NCBI GenBank assembly: GCA_017454945.1
Contig: JAFTCA010000026.1
Coordinates: 1 to 44,677 of the forward strand
Length of the DNA: 44,677 nucleotides
Origin: Bacteroidales bacterium
Lineage (GTDB): Bacteria; Bacteroidota; Bacteroidia; Bacteroidales; WCHB1-69
Direction of reading: 5' to 3'
Each line of letters opens with the position of its first letter. Position 1 is the first letter of the stretch. This document shows positions 1-7,174 of this stretch, one piece after another. The translations under genes and the position numbers were made by a program. The notes under the pieces were generated by a model. That model was not told where the DNA came from. It saw only the letters and a program-made list of their open reading frames with translations, and did not search any database.

Positions 1-162
1 AGCCAAAGGGATCAAACTTTTGTCTTCTATGCCAATGTATAAAGTTCCTCCTTGTGCATTTGCAAAAGCAATACAAGAGACGGCTAAGTCTTTAAAACCT
101 TTGTCACCAGTACGGATTTTCCGAATGCTTTTGTAATCTATAATTTGATTTTCTGTATTCAT
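1..162 (-). CDS. AlbA_2-type (Schlafen-like) domain protein, 3' part outside window
   Basis: The 54 visible codons run from an ATG at 162 to the window edge. The peptide starts MNTENQIIDYKSIRKI and continues with a segment ending FANAQGGTLYIGIEDKS. The DYKS element followed by an ANAQGGxxxIGIED strand-turn is typical of the AlbA_2 domain (nucleic-acid-associated, often fused to an ATPase-like C-terminus). The gene begins 3 bp after the hsdM stop, so the two are almost certainly co-transcribed. In Bacteroidota such genes are often lodged inside type I restriction-modification operons between hsdM and hsdS; that this is the case here is inferred. Its biochemical role is not established, and full length and C-terminal domains cannot be seen. 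Confidence 0.72.
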   Translation of the reverse strand, partial: MNTENQIIDYKSIRKIRTGDKGFKDLAVSCIAFANAQGGTLYIGIEDKSLIPLA

Positions 163-165
163 ACC

Positions 166-1686
166 TTATTCCATTTTTATCTTCCCCAGATTCTCCAGAA
201 TTACCTTGTTCAGCCGTTCTTCCTCTTTCAATTGCTCCTCAAACTCGGCTTTCAGGGCGGTGAAACGCTCGGCAAAGTTGAAGTCGTCCTCCTCTTCGGG
301 CAAACCCACATAACGGCCGGGCGTGAGCACATAATCCAATTCAGCAACGCGGCTCACGGGCACGGAAGCGCAGAAACCTGCAATGTCTTGGTAATCGGTC
401 GATTCGTCACGCCACAGATGATAGGTGTTAGCAATCTCTTGAATATCTTCCTCCGAAAGTTCGCGTGTGCGACGATTGATGAGATGGCCTTTGTTGCGCG
501 CATCGATGAAAAGGATTTCGCCGGCACGTTTAGAGCGGTTTCGCGTCACAAACCACAGACAAGCTGGAATTTGCGTGTTCAGGAACAACTTGGCGGGGAG
601 GTTCACAATGCAGGCGATCAAGCCTTTGTCAATTAAAGCCTTACGGATTTCACCTTCTCCGCCTGTCTTAGAGGTCAACGAACCTTTGGCCAACACGAAA
701 CCAGCTTGTCCACTTGGGGCAAGGTGATAGATGAAGTGTTGAATCCACGCGAAGTTAGCATTGCCCGCAGGCGGCACACCATACTGCCAGCGGGCATCGC
801 TGCGGAGTTGGTCGCCACTCCAGTCGCTATCGTTGAAAGGCGGATTGGCCATCACAAAGTCGGCTTTCACGTCGCGGTGCGCATCGTTGAGGAACGAGCC
901 TTCCGTGTTCCACTTCACCTGCGAAGCATCGATGCCACGGATGGCAAGGTTCATCTTGCACAAACGCCAAGTGGTCTGGTTGCTCTCCTGCCCATAAACG
1001 GAAATGTTCTCAATCCTTCCCTGATGCTCCTTCACGAACTTCTCGCTCTGCACGAACATGCCGCCCGAACCGCAGCATGGGTCAAGCACACGGCCTTTGT
1101 ACGGTTCCAGCATATTCACAAGCAGTTCCACGACACTGCGCGGCGTGTAGAACTGTCCGCCCTTCTTGCCCTCGGCCAGGGCGAACTCACCGAGGAAATA
1201 CTCGAACACGTGCCCCAACAAATCGGCACTCTTGGTGCTTGTGTTTTGCAAAGTGGAGTTGCCAATCAGGTCTATCAATTCGCCCAATGAGGTCGGATCG
1301 AGGTTGGGACGGGCGAACACCTTGGGCAGCACGCCCTTCAGCGATTTGTTCTCGCGCTCAATGGCATCCATCGCATCGTCGATGTGCTTCCCGATTTGTG
1401 GATTTTTCGCCATCGAAACCAAATACGACCAGCGGGCATTGGCAGGCACATAAAACACATTTTCGGCGGCGTATTCCTCGCGGTCTTCAGGGTCGGCACC
1501 GTCGGCTTGTTGTTTCACTAATTCATTGTAAAGTTGTTCAAACGAAACAGATATGTAGCGCAGGAAAATCAATCCCAGCACCACGTGCTTATATTCAGCA
1601 GCATCTATATTCTTACGGAGTTTGTCGGCAGCTTTCCAGAGCTGTTTTTCAAGGGGTTCTTCTACTACTTCTTTCTTTTTTGCCAT
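166..1686 (-). CDS. hsdM: Type I restriction-modification DNA methyltransferase subunit M
   Basis: A 506-residue N6-adenine methyltransferase subunit that, with HsdS, methylates the recognition site of a type I system. An N-terminal helical HsdM_N domain (about 10-150) is followed by the N6_Mtase domain: GGQFYTPRSV near 177-186, the SAM-binding DPCCGSGGM at 202-210 and the catalytic NPPF at 281-284. Length is normal for HsdM. The start is placed at the ATG giving MAKKKEVVEE; an in-frame upstream extension would overlap the promoter and has no family resemblance. A TAnnTTTG -7 box lies 37 bp upstream. The next gene (AlbA_2) starts 3 bp after the stop. No hsdS or hsdR is in the window; they are expected beyond position 1. 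Confidence 0.93.
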   Translation of the reverse strand: MAKKKEVVEEPLEKQLWKAADKLRKNIDAAEYKHVVLGLIFLRYISVSFEQLYNELVKQQADGADPEDREEYAAENVFYVPANARWSYLVSMAKNPQIGKHIDDAMDAIERENKSLKGVLPKVFARPNLDPTSLGELIDLIGNSTLQNTSTKSADLLGHVFEYFLGEFALAEGKKGGQFYTPRSVVELLVNMLEPYKGRVLDPCCGSGGMFVQSEKFVKEHQGRIENISVYGQESNQTTWRLCKMNLAIRGIDASQVKWNTEGSFLNDAHRDVKADFVMANPPFNDSDWSGDQLRSDARWQYGVPPAGNANFAWIQHFIYHLAPSGQAGFVLAKGSLTSKTGGEGEIRKALIDKGLIACIVNLPAKLFLNTQIPACLWFVTRNRSKRAGEILFIDARNKGHLINRRTRELSEEDIQEIANTYHLWRDESTDYQDIAGFCASVPVSRVAELDYVLTPGRYVGLPEEEDDFNFAERFTALKAEFEEQLKEEERLNKVILENLGKIKME

Positions 1687-1722
1687 AAAAAAATAAATCG
1701 TAGGTTCACATATACTATATTG

Positions 1723-1730
1723 CAAAAATA
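1723..1730 (-). promoter_or_regulatory. -7 box for hsdM
   Basis: Minus-strand TATTTTTG matches the Bacteroidota -7 consensus TAnnTTTG, about 37 bp before the chosen hsdM ATG. No convincing -33 TTG at the usual 19-21 bp spacing was seen. Confidence 0.6.
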
Positions 1731-1820
1731 ATAATTTAACTATCTCAAATAGACGATAGTTGAAATATATTTATTCACATTCTTGGCCTTTCGAAAAAAA
1801 CAGTTCTTGCAAAAAAAAAC

Positions 1821-1828
1821 TATTTTTG
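1821..1828 (+). promoter_or_regulatory. -7 box for the secreted endonuclease
   Basis: TATTTTTG on the plus strand, 32 bp before the ATG at 1861. It supports that start over an upstream in-frame TTG at 1783, which would precede the promoter. Confidence 0.6.
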
Positions 1829-1860
1829 TTCTTGCAATTTCAAATCCAAACTATCTCAAA

Positions 1861-2709
1861 ATGAAAACTAAAGCATTATTTAACCATACTTATGATACAA
1901 AAAAAACAAGAGCCATTGTCTCCATCACTTGTCTGATGGCCATTTGTGGCACTTTACTGGCGGCACAAGCTTGCGGCTCATCGCACCGCGACAAGAAAGG
2001 CTCCGACAAGAAGAAGGCGGGGCTGGAGATTCCCGTCTATACCACACCACGCACAGAGCAACGCATTGAACACTTAGGATATACCGTCAGCTACAACCCC
2101 AACTGGCGCATTCCCAACTGGGTGGCCTACGAGCTGACAGCCGACGAGGTATTGGGAACGACACCGCGGGCCCAGCATTTCGAAATTGACCCCAAAGTGG
2201 AGGGCGTGTGCGCCGACCCGCGCGACTATTCGCGTTCAAGCTACGACCGCGGCCACATGGCACCGGCTGGCGACATGAAATGGAGCTGGCAAGCCATGCA
2301 GGAGAGTTTCTACATGACCAACATCTGTCCGCAGGACCGCAACCTCAACAGCGGCGACTGGAACACCTTGGAAGAGCGTGCCCGTGGCTGGGCAACGGCC
2401 TTTGAGAAGCTATACATCGTTTGCGGGCCCATTGTTCCCGACACGCCACAAACCATTGGCTACAACAAAGTGGCCGTGCCTGATGCCTTCTTCAAAGTAC
2501 TTCTTTGCCAAAACAACGGAAAATGGCAAGCCATCGGCTTCCTCTACGACAATGTTGCGGGACATCGTCCTATGTCGCAATATTGTAAGACGATAGATGA
2601 AATTGAAGCACTGACTGGCATCGACTTCTTCCCCGCTCTCCCCGACAAAGTGGAGAACGCCGTGGAAGCCGCCTACGACCTCAGCGCATGGAGAATAAGA
2701 GGAAACTGA
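1861..2709 (+). CDS. Secreted DNA/RNA non-specific endonuclease (NUC family)
   Basis: A 282-residue protein with a long basic N-terminus and a hydrophobic segment (about 18-36) ending LLAAQAC; Cys38 could be a lipidation site, though Gln at -2 is not ideal for a lipobox, so either lipoprotein or classical export is possible. The catalytic ββα-metal motif is DRGH (129-132, general-base His132) in a SYDRGHMAPAGD context, followed by the conserved block YMTNICPQ..LNSGDW. These are hallmarks of the NUC1/Serratia nuclease family, which cleaves DNA and RNA with Mg2+. Probable roles are nutrient scavenging or nucleic-acid turnover at the cell surface. It is convergent with the next gene; only 6 bp separate the stops. 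Confidence 0.9.
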   Translation: MKTKALFNHTYDTKKTRAIVSITCLMAICGTLLAAQACGSSHRDKKGSDKKKAGLEIPVYTTPRTEQRIEHLGYTVSYNPNWRIPNWVAYELTADEVLGTTPRAQHFEIDPKVEGVCADPRDYSRSSYDRGHMAPAGDMKWSWQAMQESFYMTNICPQDRNLNSGDWNTLEERARGWATAFEKLYIVCGPIVPDTPQTIGYNKVAVPDAFFKVLLCQNNGKWQAIGFLYDNVAGHRPMSQYCKTIDEIEALTGIDFFPALPDKVENAVEAAYDLSAWRIRGN

Positions 2710-2715
2710 AAACTT

Positions 2716-3180
2716 TTACATGCCTGGCATGCGGCGGATTTCATCACCGCTCAACTTAACGGAAGTGGGCGTTTCTTGCGCATCTACCCAATGAGTTTGG
2801 CCGCCGCCACAAGGAGTGTGACGAACCACATCACACGATGCTAAATCAATCTTGAAATCCCACGTTCTGATTTTGTCATTAAGAACATAGATATGAACAA
2901 GGGTGCGAGTTTGCGCTGTCTGCCCTGCTTGCACTCTAACTCGCACATCGTAATAGCCCTCTTCCAATCCCGCAAATTCAAAATCCTCATCCTCGGCAAC
3001 ACTAAGATTCAAAGTTTGAAGCACAAGTGTGTCCTGCATTAACATCACCTCCGCCGTCGGCGTTCCCAAAAACATCCAATTGTAAGCAATAACCTTCCCT
3101 TTAATGGCACCCGTTTGCGCAAAAACAACGCAACCCAACAGGCATAACACGCTTACTAAAAAGAACTTTGCAATTTTCAT
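2716..3180 (-). CDS. Small secreted protein with a CarboxypepD_reg-like fold ending in a TonB-plug-like motif
   Basis: A 154-residue product, starting at the ATG that gives MKIAKFFLVSV and a clear signal peptide (cleavage after VVFA near residue 22). The mature part looks like a carboxypeptidase-regulatory β-sandwich: an IKGKV opening strand, then FAGLEEGYYDVRV and a matching later strand. The last residues, VKLSGDEIRRMPGM, resemble the segment that joins this domain to the plug of TonB-dependent or related outer-membrane proteins, but a stop follows at once. It may therefore be a free-standing periplasmic domain or the remnant of a longer gene. A TATCTTTG box lies 15 bp upstream. Function unknown. 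Confidence 0.65.
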   Translation of the reverse strand: MKIAKFFLVSVLCLLGCVVFAQTGAIKGKVIAYNWMFLGTPTAEVMLMQDTLVLQTLNLSVAEDEDFEFAGLEEGYYDVRVRVQAGQTAQTRTLVHIYVLNDKIRTWDFKIDLASCDVVRHTPCGGGQTHWVDAQETPTSVKLSGDEIRRMPGM

Positions 3181-3195
3181 AAGGGATATTTTGGG

Positions 3196-3203
3196 CAAAG
3201 ATA
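3196..3203 (-). promoter_or_regulatory. -7 box for the small secreted protein
   Basis: Minus-strand TATCTTTG fits TAnnTTTG and lies 15 bp before the ATG at 3180, implying a very short leader. It supports the start at MKIAKFF; a longer in-frame start would lie inside the adjacent mobile element. Confidence 0.6.
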
Positions 3204-3257
3204 GGGAAAAATAATCATATAAATCCGTGTGGGTAAGCAATAGAAACGAATATTTCA

Positions 3258-3349
3258 CAGCTCCCAAAGGGAGCAAATTTCAATAACCCCACATGAAGTG
3301 TGGGGGAAACAAACCTCGCAGAGGATAGCGTGCCAGCGGCATGCGCTTT
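3258..3349. repeat. Left end of the RAYT element: three nested palindromes
   Basis: From outside in: GCTCCC-aaa-GGGAGC (3260-3274), CCCCACA-N5-TGTGGGG (3287-3305) and GCGTGCC-agc-GGCATGC (3328-3344, one G·T pair). The same palindromes occur in mirrored order at the other end (3855-3949), so the two flanks form imperfect inverted repeats of about 90 bp around the transposase gene. Confidence 0.75.
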
Positions 3350-3360
3350 CAAAGGAACCA

Positions 3361-3810
3361 TCAGTCTTTGAGAAAATATTCCTTCCGAATGGCAATGCCA
3401 TTTTCAATCAAAAAAGCACGATACTCCTCCTCAAAACCCACCTTACGATGATGTTCTTTCTGTTTTTGAATGTAGTTCACAATCATTTCTTTATCCCGCA
3501 CATTATATGAAACAGCTGCATATTCTCTGCCCCACCCATTCCAATCTGGAAAAGCAGGATTCTCCCGAAGCCATTTGCTCGTAAAGGTTTTCACGGCTTG
3601 GACAAACTTGGCGAGAGAAAGGTCGGATGACAATGAAACGAGCAAATGAAGATGGTCTGGCATTCCACCAATACGGATGAGTTTGGCATTAAGATTTTCC
3701 GTTTGTTTCATAATAATGGCATATAGTTCGCGCTCATGCGCGGTAACTATCGACTTTTCACTGCGGTAAGTACGAAAGATTATATGATAGATTGATTGTA
3801 TATAACTCAT
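3361..3810 (-). CDS. REP-associated / IS200-like tyrosine transposase (Y1_Tnp)
   Basis: A 149-residue single-domain HUH endonuclease. The metal-binding pair is H53-L-H55 in GMPDHLHLL, and the nucleophile is probably Y113 in the NYIQKQKEHH helix, with Q117 in the YxxxQ position. These residues cut and rejoin single-stranded DNA at hairpins. The start is the ATG giving MSYIQS; the frame is open further upstream but only through the right-end hairpins. Length matches IS200 TnpA and short RAYT proteins. The gene is intact, so the element may be active. Distinguishing RAYT from IS200 needs a phylogeny; the multi-palindrome flanks favour RAYT. Confidence 0.88.
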   Translation of the reverse strand: MSYIQSIYHIIFRTYRSEKSIVTAHERELYAIIMKQTENLNAKLIRIGGMPDHLHLLVSLSSDLSLAKFVQAVKTFTSKWLRENPAFPDWNGWGREYAAVSYNVRDKEMIVNYIQKQKEHHRKVGFEEEYRAFLIENGIAIRKEYFLKD

Positions 3811-3854
3811 AACAGTATAATGGATTGGATGTTGTGATACCATATCATTTGATA

Positions 3855-3949
3855 AGAGCGCGTGCCTCCGGCACGCTATCGTACACAGGATACTGCGCAA
3901 CCCCACATTGTATGTGGGGTTACTGAGGGCAGCTCTCTCCGAGAGCTAA
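3855..3949. repeat. Right end of the RAYT element: three nested palindromes
   Basis: From inside out: GCGTGCC-tcc-GGCACGC (3860-3876), AACCCCACA-N5-TGTGGGGTT (3899-3921) and AGCTCTC-tcc-GAGAGCT (3931-3947). Read on the minus strand, this end matches the left end in order and spacing, including GATAGCGTGCC directly before the innermost loop. Confidence 0.75.
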
Positions 3950-4112
3950 AATGTTATTTTCGCTTAGGTTGGCAATCATTGCCACAAATCGTTTGCAAAA
4001 ATACAAAAATAATTTATTATGAAATAATATTTATAAAAATATTTTTAATAAATATTGCGTTGCGATTTTCGCAATTATGCCATTGTATGGCCTTATATAT
4101 CCAGCGTGAAAC

Positions 4113-4189
4113 ACAACTTTTCCAATAAAATACAATACGAATTTCACAACTTTTCCATCAAATTACACCCTATTTTTACAACTTTTCCA
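4113..4189. repeat. Three copies of a 12-bp repeat with 32-33 bp spacing
   Basis: ACAACTTTTCCA is present exactly at 4113-4124, 4146-4157 and 4178-4189, with A+T-rich spacers that differ from each other. No open reading frame of note covers them. Confidence 0.8.
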
Positions 4190-4225
4190 AAATTTTAATC
4201 GGAGAAGTTTTTTGAGAATGGCCCG

Positions 4226-4280
4226 AACCGACAAATCCACAAATTTTTACCTTATAAAAACCGACAAATCCACAAATTTT
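4226..4280. repeat. Two 22-bp direct repeats with 33-bp spacing
   Basis: The block 4226-4247 (AACCGACAAATCC then ACAAATTTT) recurs exactly at 4259-4280, leaving an 11-bp spacer. The start-to-start period of 33 bp equals that of the neighbouring 12-bp repeats. The rest of 3950-4305 is non-coding and A+T rich. Confidence 0.85.
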
Positions 4281-4300
4281 GCGGATGCGCGCAGAAATCA

Positions 4301-4325
4301 AAAAAAGACGCGGCACGCCGCGTCT
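4301..4325 (-). terminator. Rho-independent terminator after rsmE
   Basis: A perfect 9-bp stem AGACGCGGC / GCCGCGTCT (4306-4325) is followed on the minus strand by a run of T (the A-run at 4301-4306). It lies about 17 bp past the rsmE stop and would end the long minus-strand transcription unit. Confidence 0.8.
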
Positions 4326-4341
4326 CTACAGTTTTCAGTTT

Positions 4342-5058
4342 TCAATTTTCAGTTCCCACTAACTTCGCCGCCACAAGGCAACACCCGTACAGCGCGGCGG
4401 TTTCGGTGCGCAGACGGCGGTCGCCGAGCTTCACCTCTTTGAACTGCTGCTGGCGTGCCATCGCTATTTCGCGGGGACTGAAATCGCCCTCGGGACCGAT
4501 GAGCAATAGAATACTCTTTGTAGAAAACTGAATATCAGCTAATTGGCTTTGATTATTCTCATCACACCAGGCCATCAGTTTGTCGCATTCACACGATGCA
4601 TACTGCGTCAACAGGTCATCGAACGACACAATGTTCATCTCGGGAAGCCACGCCGTGTTCGACTGCTTGAGGGCAGACACGGCAATCCTTTCCAGTCGCT
4701 TCAGGTCGATGCGCTCACGCTCTGAATGGTCGCAGATGATAAACGAAATCTGCTCAACACCAATCTCAATAGCCTTCTCTACCAGCCACTCCATACGGCC
4801 TGGATTCTTTGTCGGGGCGACGGCCAGATGGAACCAACCCTTGCGTTGGCCGTAATTTTCATACCGCTCAACTATCTGTGCCGTGCAATTATCCATGTCG
4901 GCAACCACCAACTCTGCCTTCACCATCGTGCCCTTGCCGTCAGTAAGGAAGATAGCGTCGCCACAACTCTTGCGCAAAACCTTAACGCAATGCTTCGACT
5001 CCTCAGGAGAGAGCGTCACCATATCGGCACTTAAGTCGGGCTGATAGAAAAACTGCAT
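4342..5058 (-). CDS. rsmE: 16S rRNA (uracil-1498-N3)-methyltransferase
   Basis: A 238-residue SPOUT-class methyltransferase that methylates U1498 of 16S rRNA in the decoding region. The N-terminal PUA-like domain (about 1-70) contains the SKHCVKVLR segment. The C-terminal knotted domain has VAPTKNPGRMEWLVEKAIEIGV and the cofactor-binding LLIGPEGDFSPREIA and LGDRRLRTETAAL signatures close to the end. Length and motifs are standard. It starts 10 bp after the HdrA-like gene and is followed by a terminator, so it is probably the last gene of the minus-strand unit. Confidence 0.95.
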   Translation of the reverse strand: MQFFYQPDLSADMVTLSPEESKHCVKVLRKSCGDAIFLTDGKGTMVKAELVVADMDNCTAQIVERYENYGQRKGWFHLAVAPTKNPGRMEWLVEKAIEIGVEQISFIICDHSERERIDLKRLERIAVSALKQSNTAWLPEMNIVSFDDLLTQYASCECDKLMAWCDENNQSQLADIQFSTKSILLLIGPEGDFSPREIAMARQQQFKEVKLGDRRLRTETAALYGCCLVAAKLVGTEN

Positions 5059-5068
5059 CTGTCAGGAT

Positions 5069-6088
5069 TTATCGTAAAGTGTTCATATACTCGTCGATGC
5101 GCTGAGCAGCCGCACGGGCATCGTTGAGCGTGTCGATGATACTGAGCGGGCGCTTGCAGGTGCCTGCCACAAAGAATCCCGCTTCGGCTGTCAGATTGTC
5201 GTCCAACAGCGGCGACTGCGACGTGGCAAAACCATAGCGATTGGCCATGGCATGGTCGGTGGCCAACTTGCGCGTGCCTGCCGACGGCTCCATGCCCACC
5301 ATCAGCACCAGCAGGTCGGTGGACATCTTCAGCGGCAAGCCCACCAGCGTGTCTTCCGCCTTGATTTGCACCTTACCATCGAATGTGGAAGCGGCCTCCG
5401 AGATTCGACCACGGATGTACTTCACACCATACTTCTCTTGCGACTCGCGATACATCTCTTCAAAATGCTCACCCCACATACGCAGGTCCATATAGAACAG
5501 ATACACTTCAGTATCAGGAAGATGCTTCTTTACCTCTATCGCCTGCTTGACGGCTGTCACACAGCACACTTTAGAGCAATAGTGGTTGCCCGACTTCTCA
5601 TCACGTGAGCCCACACACTGCAGGAAAACTATCTTGCCCGGCTGCTCGCCCATCGTGTTGACAATATGGCCTTCACGAATCATCTTCTCCATCTCCAAAG
5701 AGGTAATAACCCCCTGATAGATGCCGTAGCCCAATTCTTCTTTACGCTTGGCATCAAAAACAGTGTAGCCCGTGGCCATCAATACCGCCGATGCCGTATA
5801 GGCATTAACTTGACTATCAACTAATTTCCACGCTCCACTTTCACCTTTCACGCTCACAATGTCTGCGTTGGTTTTCAGTGTGATGTTCTCGTGTTGCAGT
5901 TTGCGGTTCAACTGGTCGGCCAAATCCGCAGCTGACGAGAAATCGGGGAACAGATAGGCTTTGTCGCGAATATTGGTCAACGTATCCGCTGCTTTCTCAA
6001 ACAGTGTCACTTTGTAACCTCTTTGTGCTAAAACGTAAGCGGCTTCAATACCTGCCGGACCGGCACCGATAATGGCAATTTCGTTCAT
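5069..6088 (-). CDS. HdrA/QmoA-like FAD-dependent oxidoreductase, short form
   Basis: A 339-residue flavoprotein with an N-terminal dinucleotide-binding motif (IIGAGPAGIEAA, from residue 6) and the HdrA-type cysteine block, CVGSRD followed by YCSKVCC, about 160-185. A second FAD-contact region near the end has GFFVAGTCKRPLSI. Archaeal HdrA is about twice as long and carries N- and C-terminal ferredoxin regions; both are missing here, leaving a core closer to QmoA. The start is the ATG giving MNEIAI; a TTG three codons upstream is less likely. It follows HdrB- and HdrD-like genes with short gaps (20 and 13 bp), implying one complex. Electron donor and acceptor are unknown. Confidence 0.85.
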   Translation of the reverse strand: MNEIAIIGAGPAGIEAAYVLAQRGYKVTLFEKAADTLTNIRDKAYLFPDFSSAADLADQLNRKLQHENITLKTNADIVSVKGESGAWKLVDSQVNAYTASAVLMATGYTVFDAKRKEELGYGIYQGVITSLEMEKMIREGHIVNTMGEQPGKIVFLQCVGSRDEKSGNHYCSKVCCVTAVKQAIEVKKHLPDTEVYLFYMDLRMWGEHFEEMYRESQEKYGVKYIRGRISEAASTFDGKVQIKAEDTLVGLPLKMSTDLLVLMVGMEPSAGTRKLATDHAMANRYGFATSQSPLLDDNLTAEAGFFVAGTCKRPLSIIDTLNDARAAAQRIDEYMNTLR

Positions 6089-6108
6089 ATATTTCAAATT
6101 AACTTATT

Positions 6109-7161
6109 CTAAACTAAAAGATTATGAGGTTTTTCGGGTGTAGATAACACTTTTCCAGACACACCCATGTATTTTTCGTCTGGATTATAGGCTATGCCAA
6201 TCATATCGAGCAAGCGCTCCGACTGCACCTGATGTAGCTGCAAGCCCAACTGCCACGGGTCATAGCCCAGCAATAGGCCCGCCATCTCCTCATAGGTGAG
6301 CACAGGTATGCCGTAACCTTCTCTGTCGTAGGTTTTTCCTTCCATCTCGGCAATGGTGTATTGCCACTTGTCCATAAACATAGCACAGCCAGGGCAGTTA
6401 GCCACGATAAAGTCGGGCTCGTAAGCCTCCATCGATTCGAATTTCTTCTTGGAGTTGGCCACGCAATAGCCGCGGTTCTCTTGCACCAGATACTGGCGGA
6501 AGCCGAAGCCACAGCAATGACGGCGTTCGGGGTAATCGACCACATCGCCACCCCACGCTTCAATCATACCTGCCAATACGTATGGGAATTCGGCCTTGCC
6601 GACACCCTTTTCAGGGAAAATCTTAGCATAATGGCAGCCGATATGTTCCACCACCTTGAGCGGCTTACCTGTAAAGCGGTTCACCAACTGGTACTTCATC
6701 TTATCCTTCAATTCGTAGCGGAACTTATAGATGATGTCGGATGGGTGGGCGATATTCTTTGGCACCTCAAACTCCCTTTTGCAAGCCTTCCACAGATATT
6801 CGCGCGTTTTTTCCAGAGTCTCGGGATGCTCTTTCCAGATCTCGGTCATCTCGGAGAAGATACCGAAGGAGGTCACGCACGACGGCACATAATTCTCATA
6901 GCCAGCTTCTGTCATCAGCGAGAAGAGGCGCGCCACCACCGTCATCGTGGTCTCAATGGGCACCACATCGGCGTGATAGCCGATACCAGTACAGGTGTGT
7001 TGGTTCTCCGAGTCGTAAATATCCTTGCCCAACTCCTCGCGCAACATACGCAGGAACGCCGCCTCTGACCCCGGAAAAAAGGTCTGCCTGATGCAACTTC
7101 TCTCATAGAAGTATTTATCGTCGGCTATATTCTTCTGATATTCATTCCAATATCTTTTCAT
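6109..7161 (-). CDS. HdrB-like cysteine-rich (CCG-domain) protein
   Basis: A 350-residue protein of the heterodisulfide reductase B type. The second CCG domain is complete: C176 (HIGCHY), C216-C217-G (HCCGFG) and C256-x-x-C259 (NCPGC), the ligand set for a non-cubane [4Fe-4S] cluster in HdrB. The first half has candidate ligands at C57 (HTCTGIGYH) and C95 (VPSC), less canonical. No membrane segment or signal peptide is seen, so it should be cytoplasmic and dock on the HdrA-like subunit. In methanogens HdrB reduces CoM-S-S-CoB, but Bacteroidota lack that substrate; the real disulfide or other substrate is unknown. Confidence 0.86.
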   Translation of the reverse strand: MKRYWNEYQKNIADDKYFYERSCIRQTFFPGSEAAFLRMLREELGKDIYDSENQHTCTGIGYHADVVPIETTMTVVARLFSLMTEAGYENYVPSCVTSFGIFSEMTEIWKEHPETLEKTREYLWKACKREFEVPKNIAHPSDIIYKFRYELKDKMKYQLVNRFTGKPLKVVEHIGCHYAKIFPEKGVGKAEFPYVLAGMIEAWGGDVVDYPERRHCCGFGFRQYLVQENRGYCVANSKKKFESMEAYEPDFIVANCPGCAMFMDKWQYTIAEMEGKTYDREGYGIPVLTYEEMAGLLLGYDPWQLGLQLHQVQSERLLDMIGIAYNPDEKYMGVSGKVLSTPEKPHNLLV

Positions 7162-7174
7162 AAAAAGCTTTCTA

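Larger units (their letters stand above)
3258..3949 (-). mobile_element. RAYT / IS200-like transposable element
   Basis: A complete-looking element of about 690 bp with one Y1 transposase gene (3361-3810) between two hairpin-rich imperfect inverted ends. Unlike classical IS200/IS605 ends, each flank carries three palindromes, which resembles REP-associated tyrosine transposase loci. Boundaries are set by the outermost shared palindromes; no target duplication is expected for this class. Confidence 0.7.

Noticed and set aside
1783..1860. Upstream TTG start for the secreted nuclease
   Set aside because: It lies ahead of the -7 box at 1821-1828; the ATG at 1861 gives a better export signal.
3811..3906. 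N-terminal extension of the transposase reading frame
   Set aside because: It is encoded by the end hairpins, adds no recognisable domain, and the ATG at 3810 gives the normal length.
4113..4280. CRISPR array
   Set aside because: Only two to three units, two different repeat sequences, spacers of about 11-21 bp and no cas genes nearby.
5241..5608. Plus-strand open frames opposite the HdrA-like gene
   Set aside because: Short, overlapping one another and without domains; explained by codon structure of the minus-strand gene.
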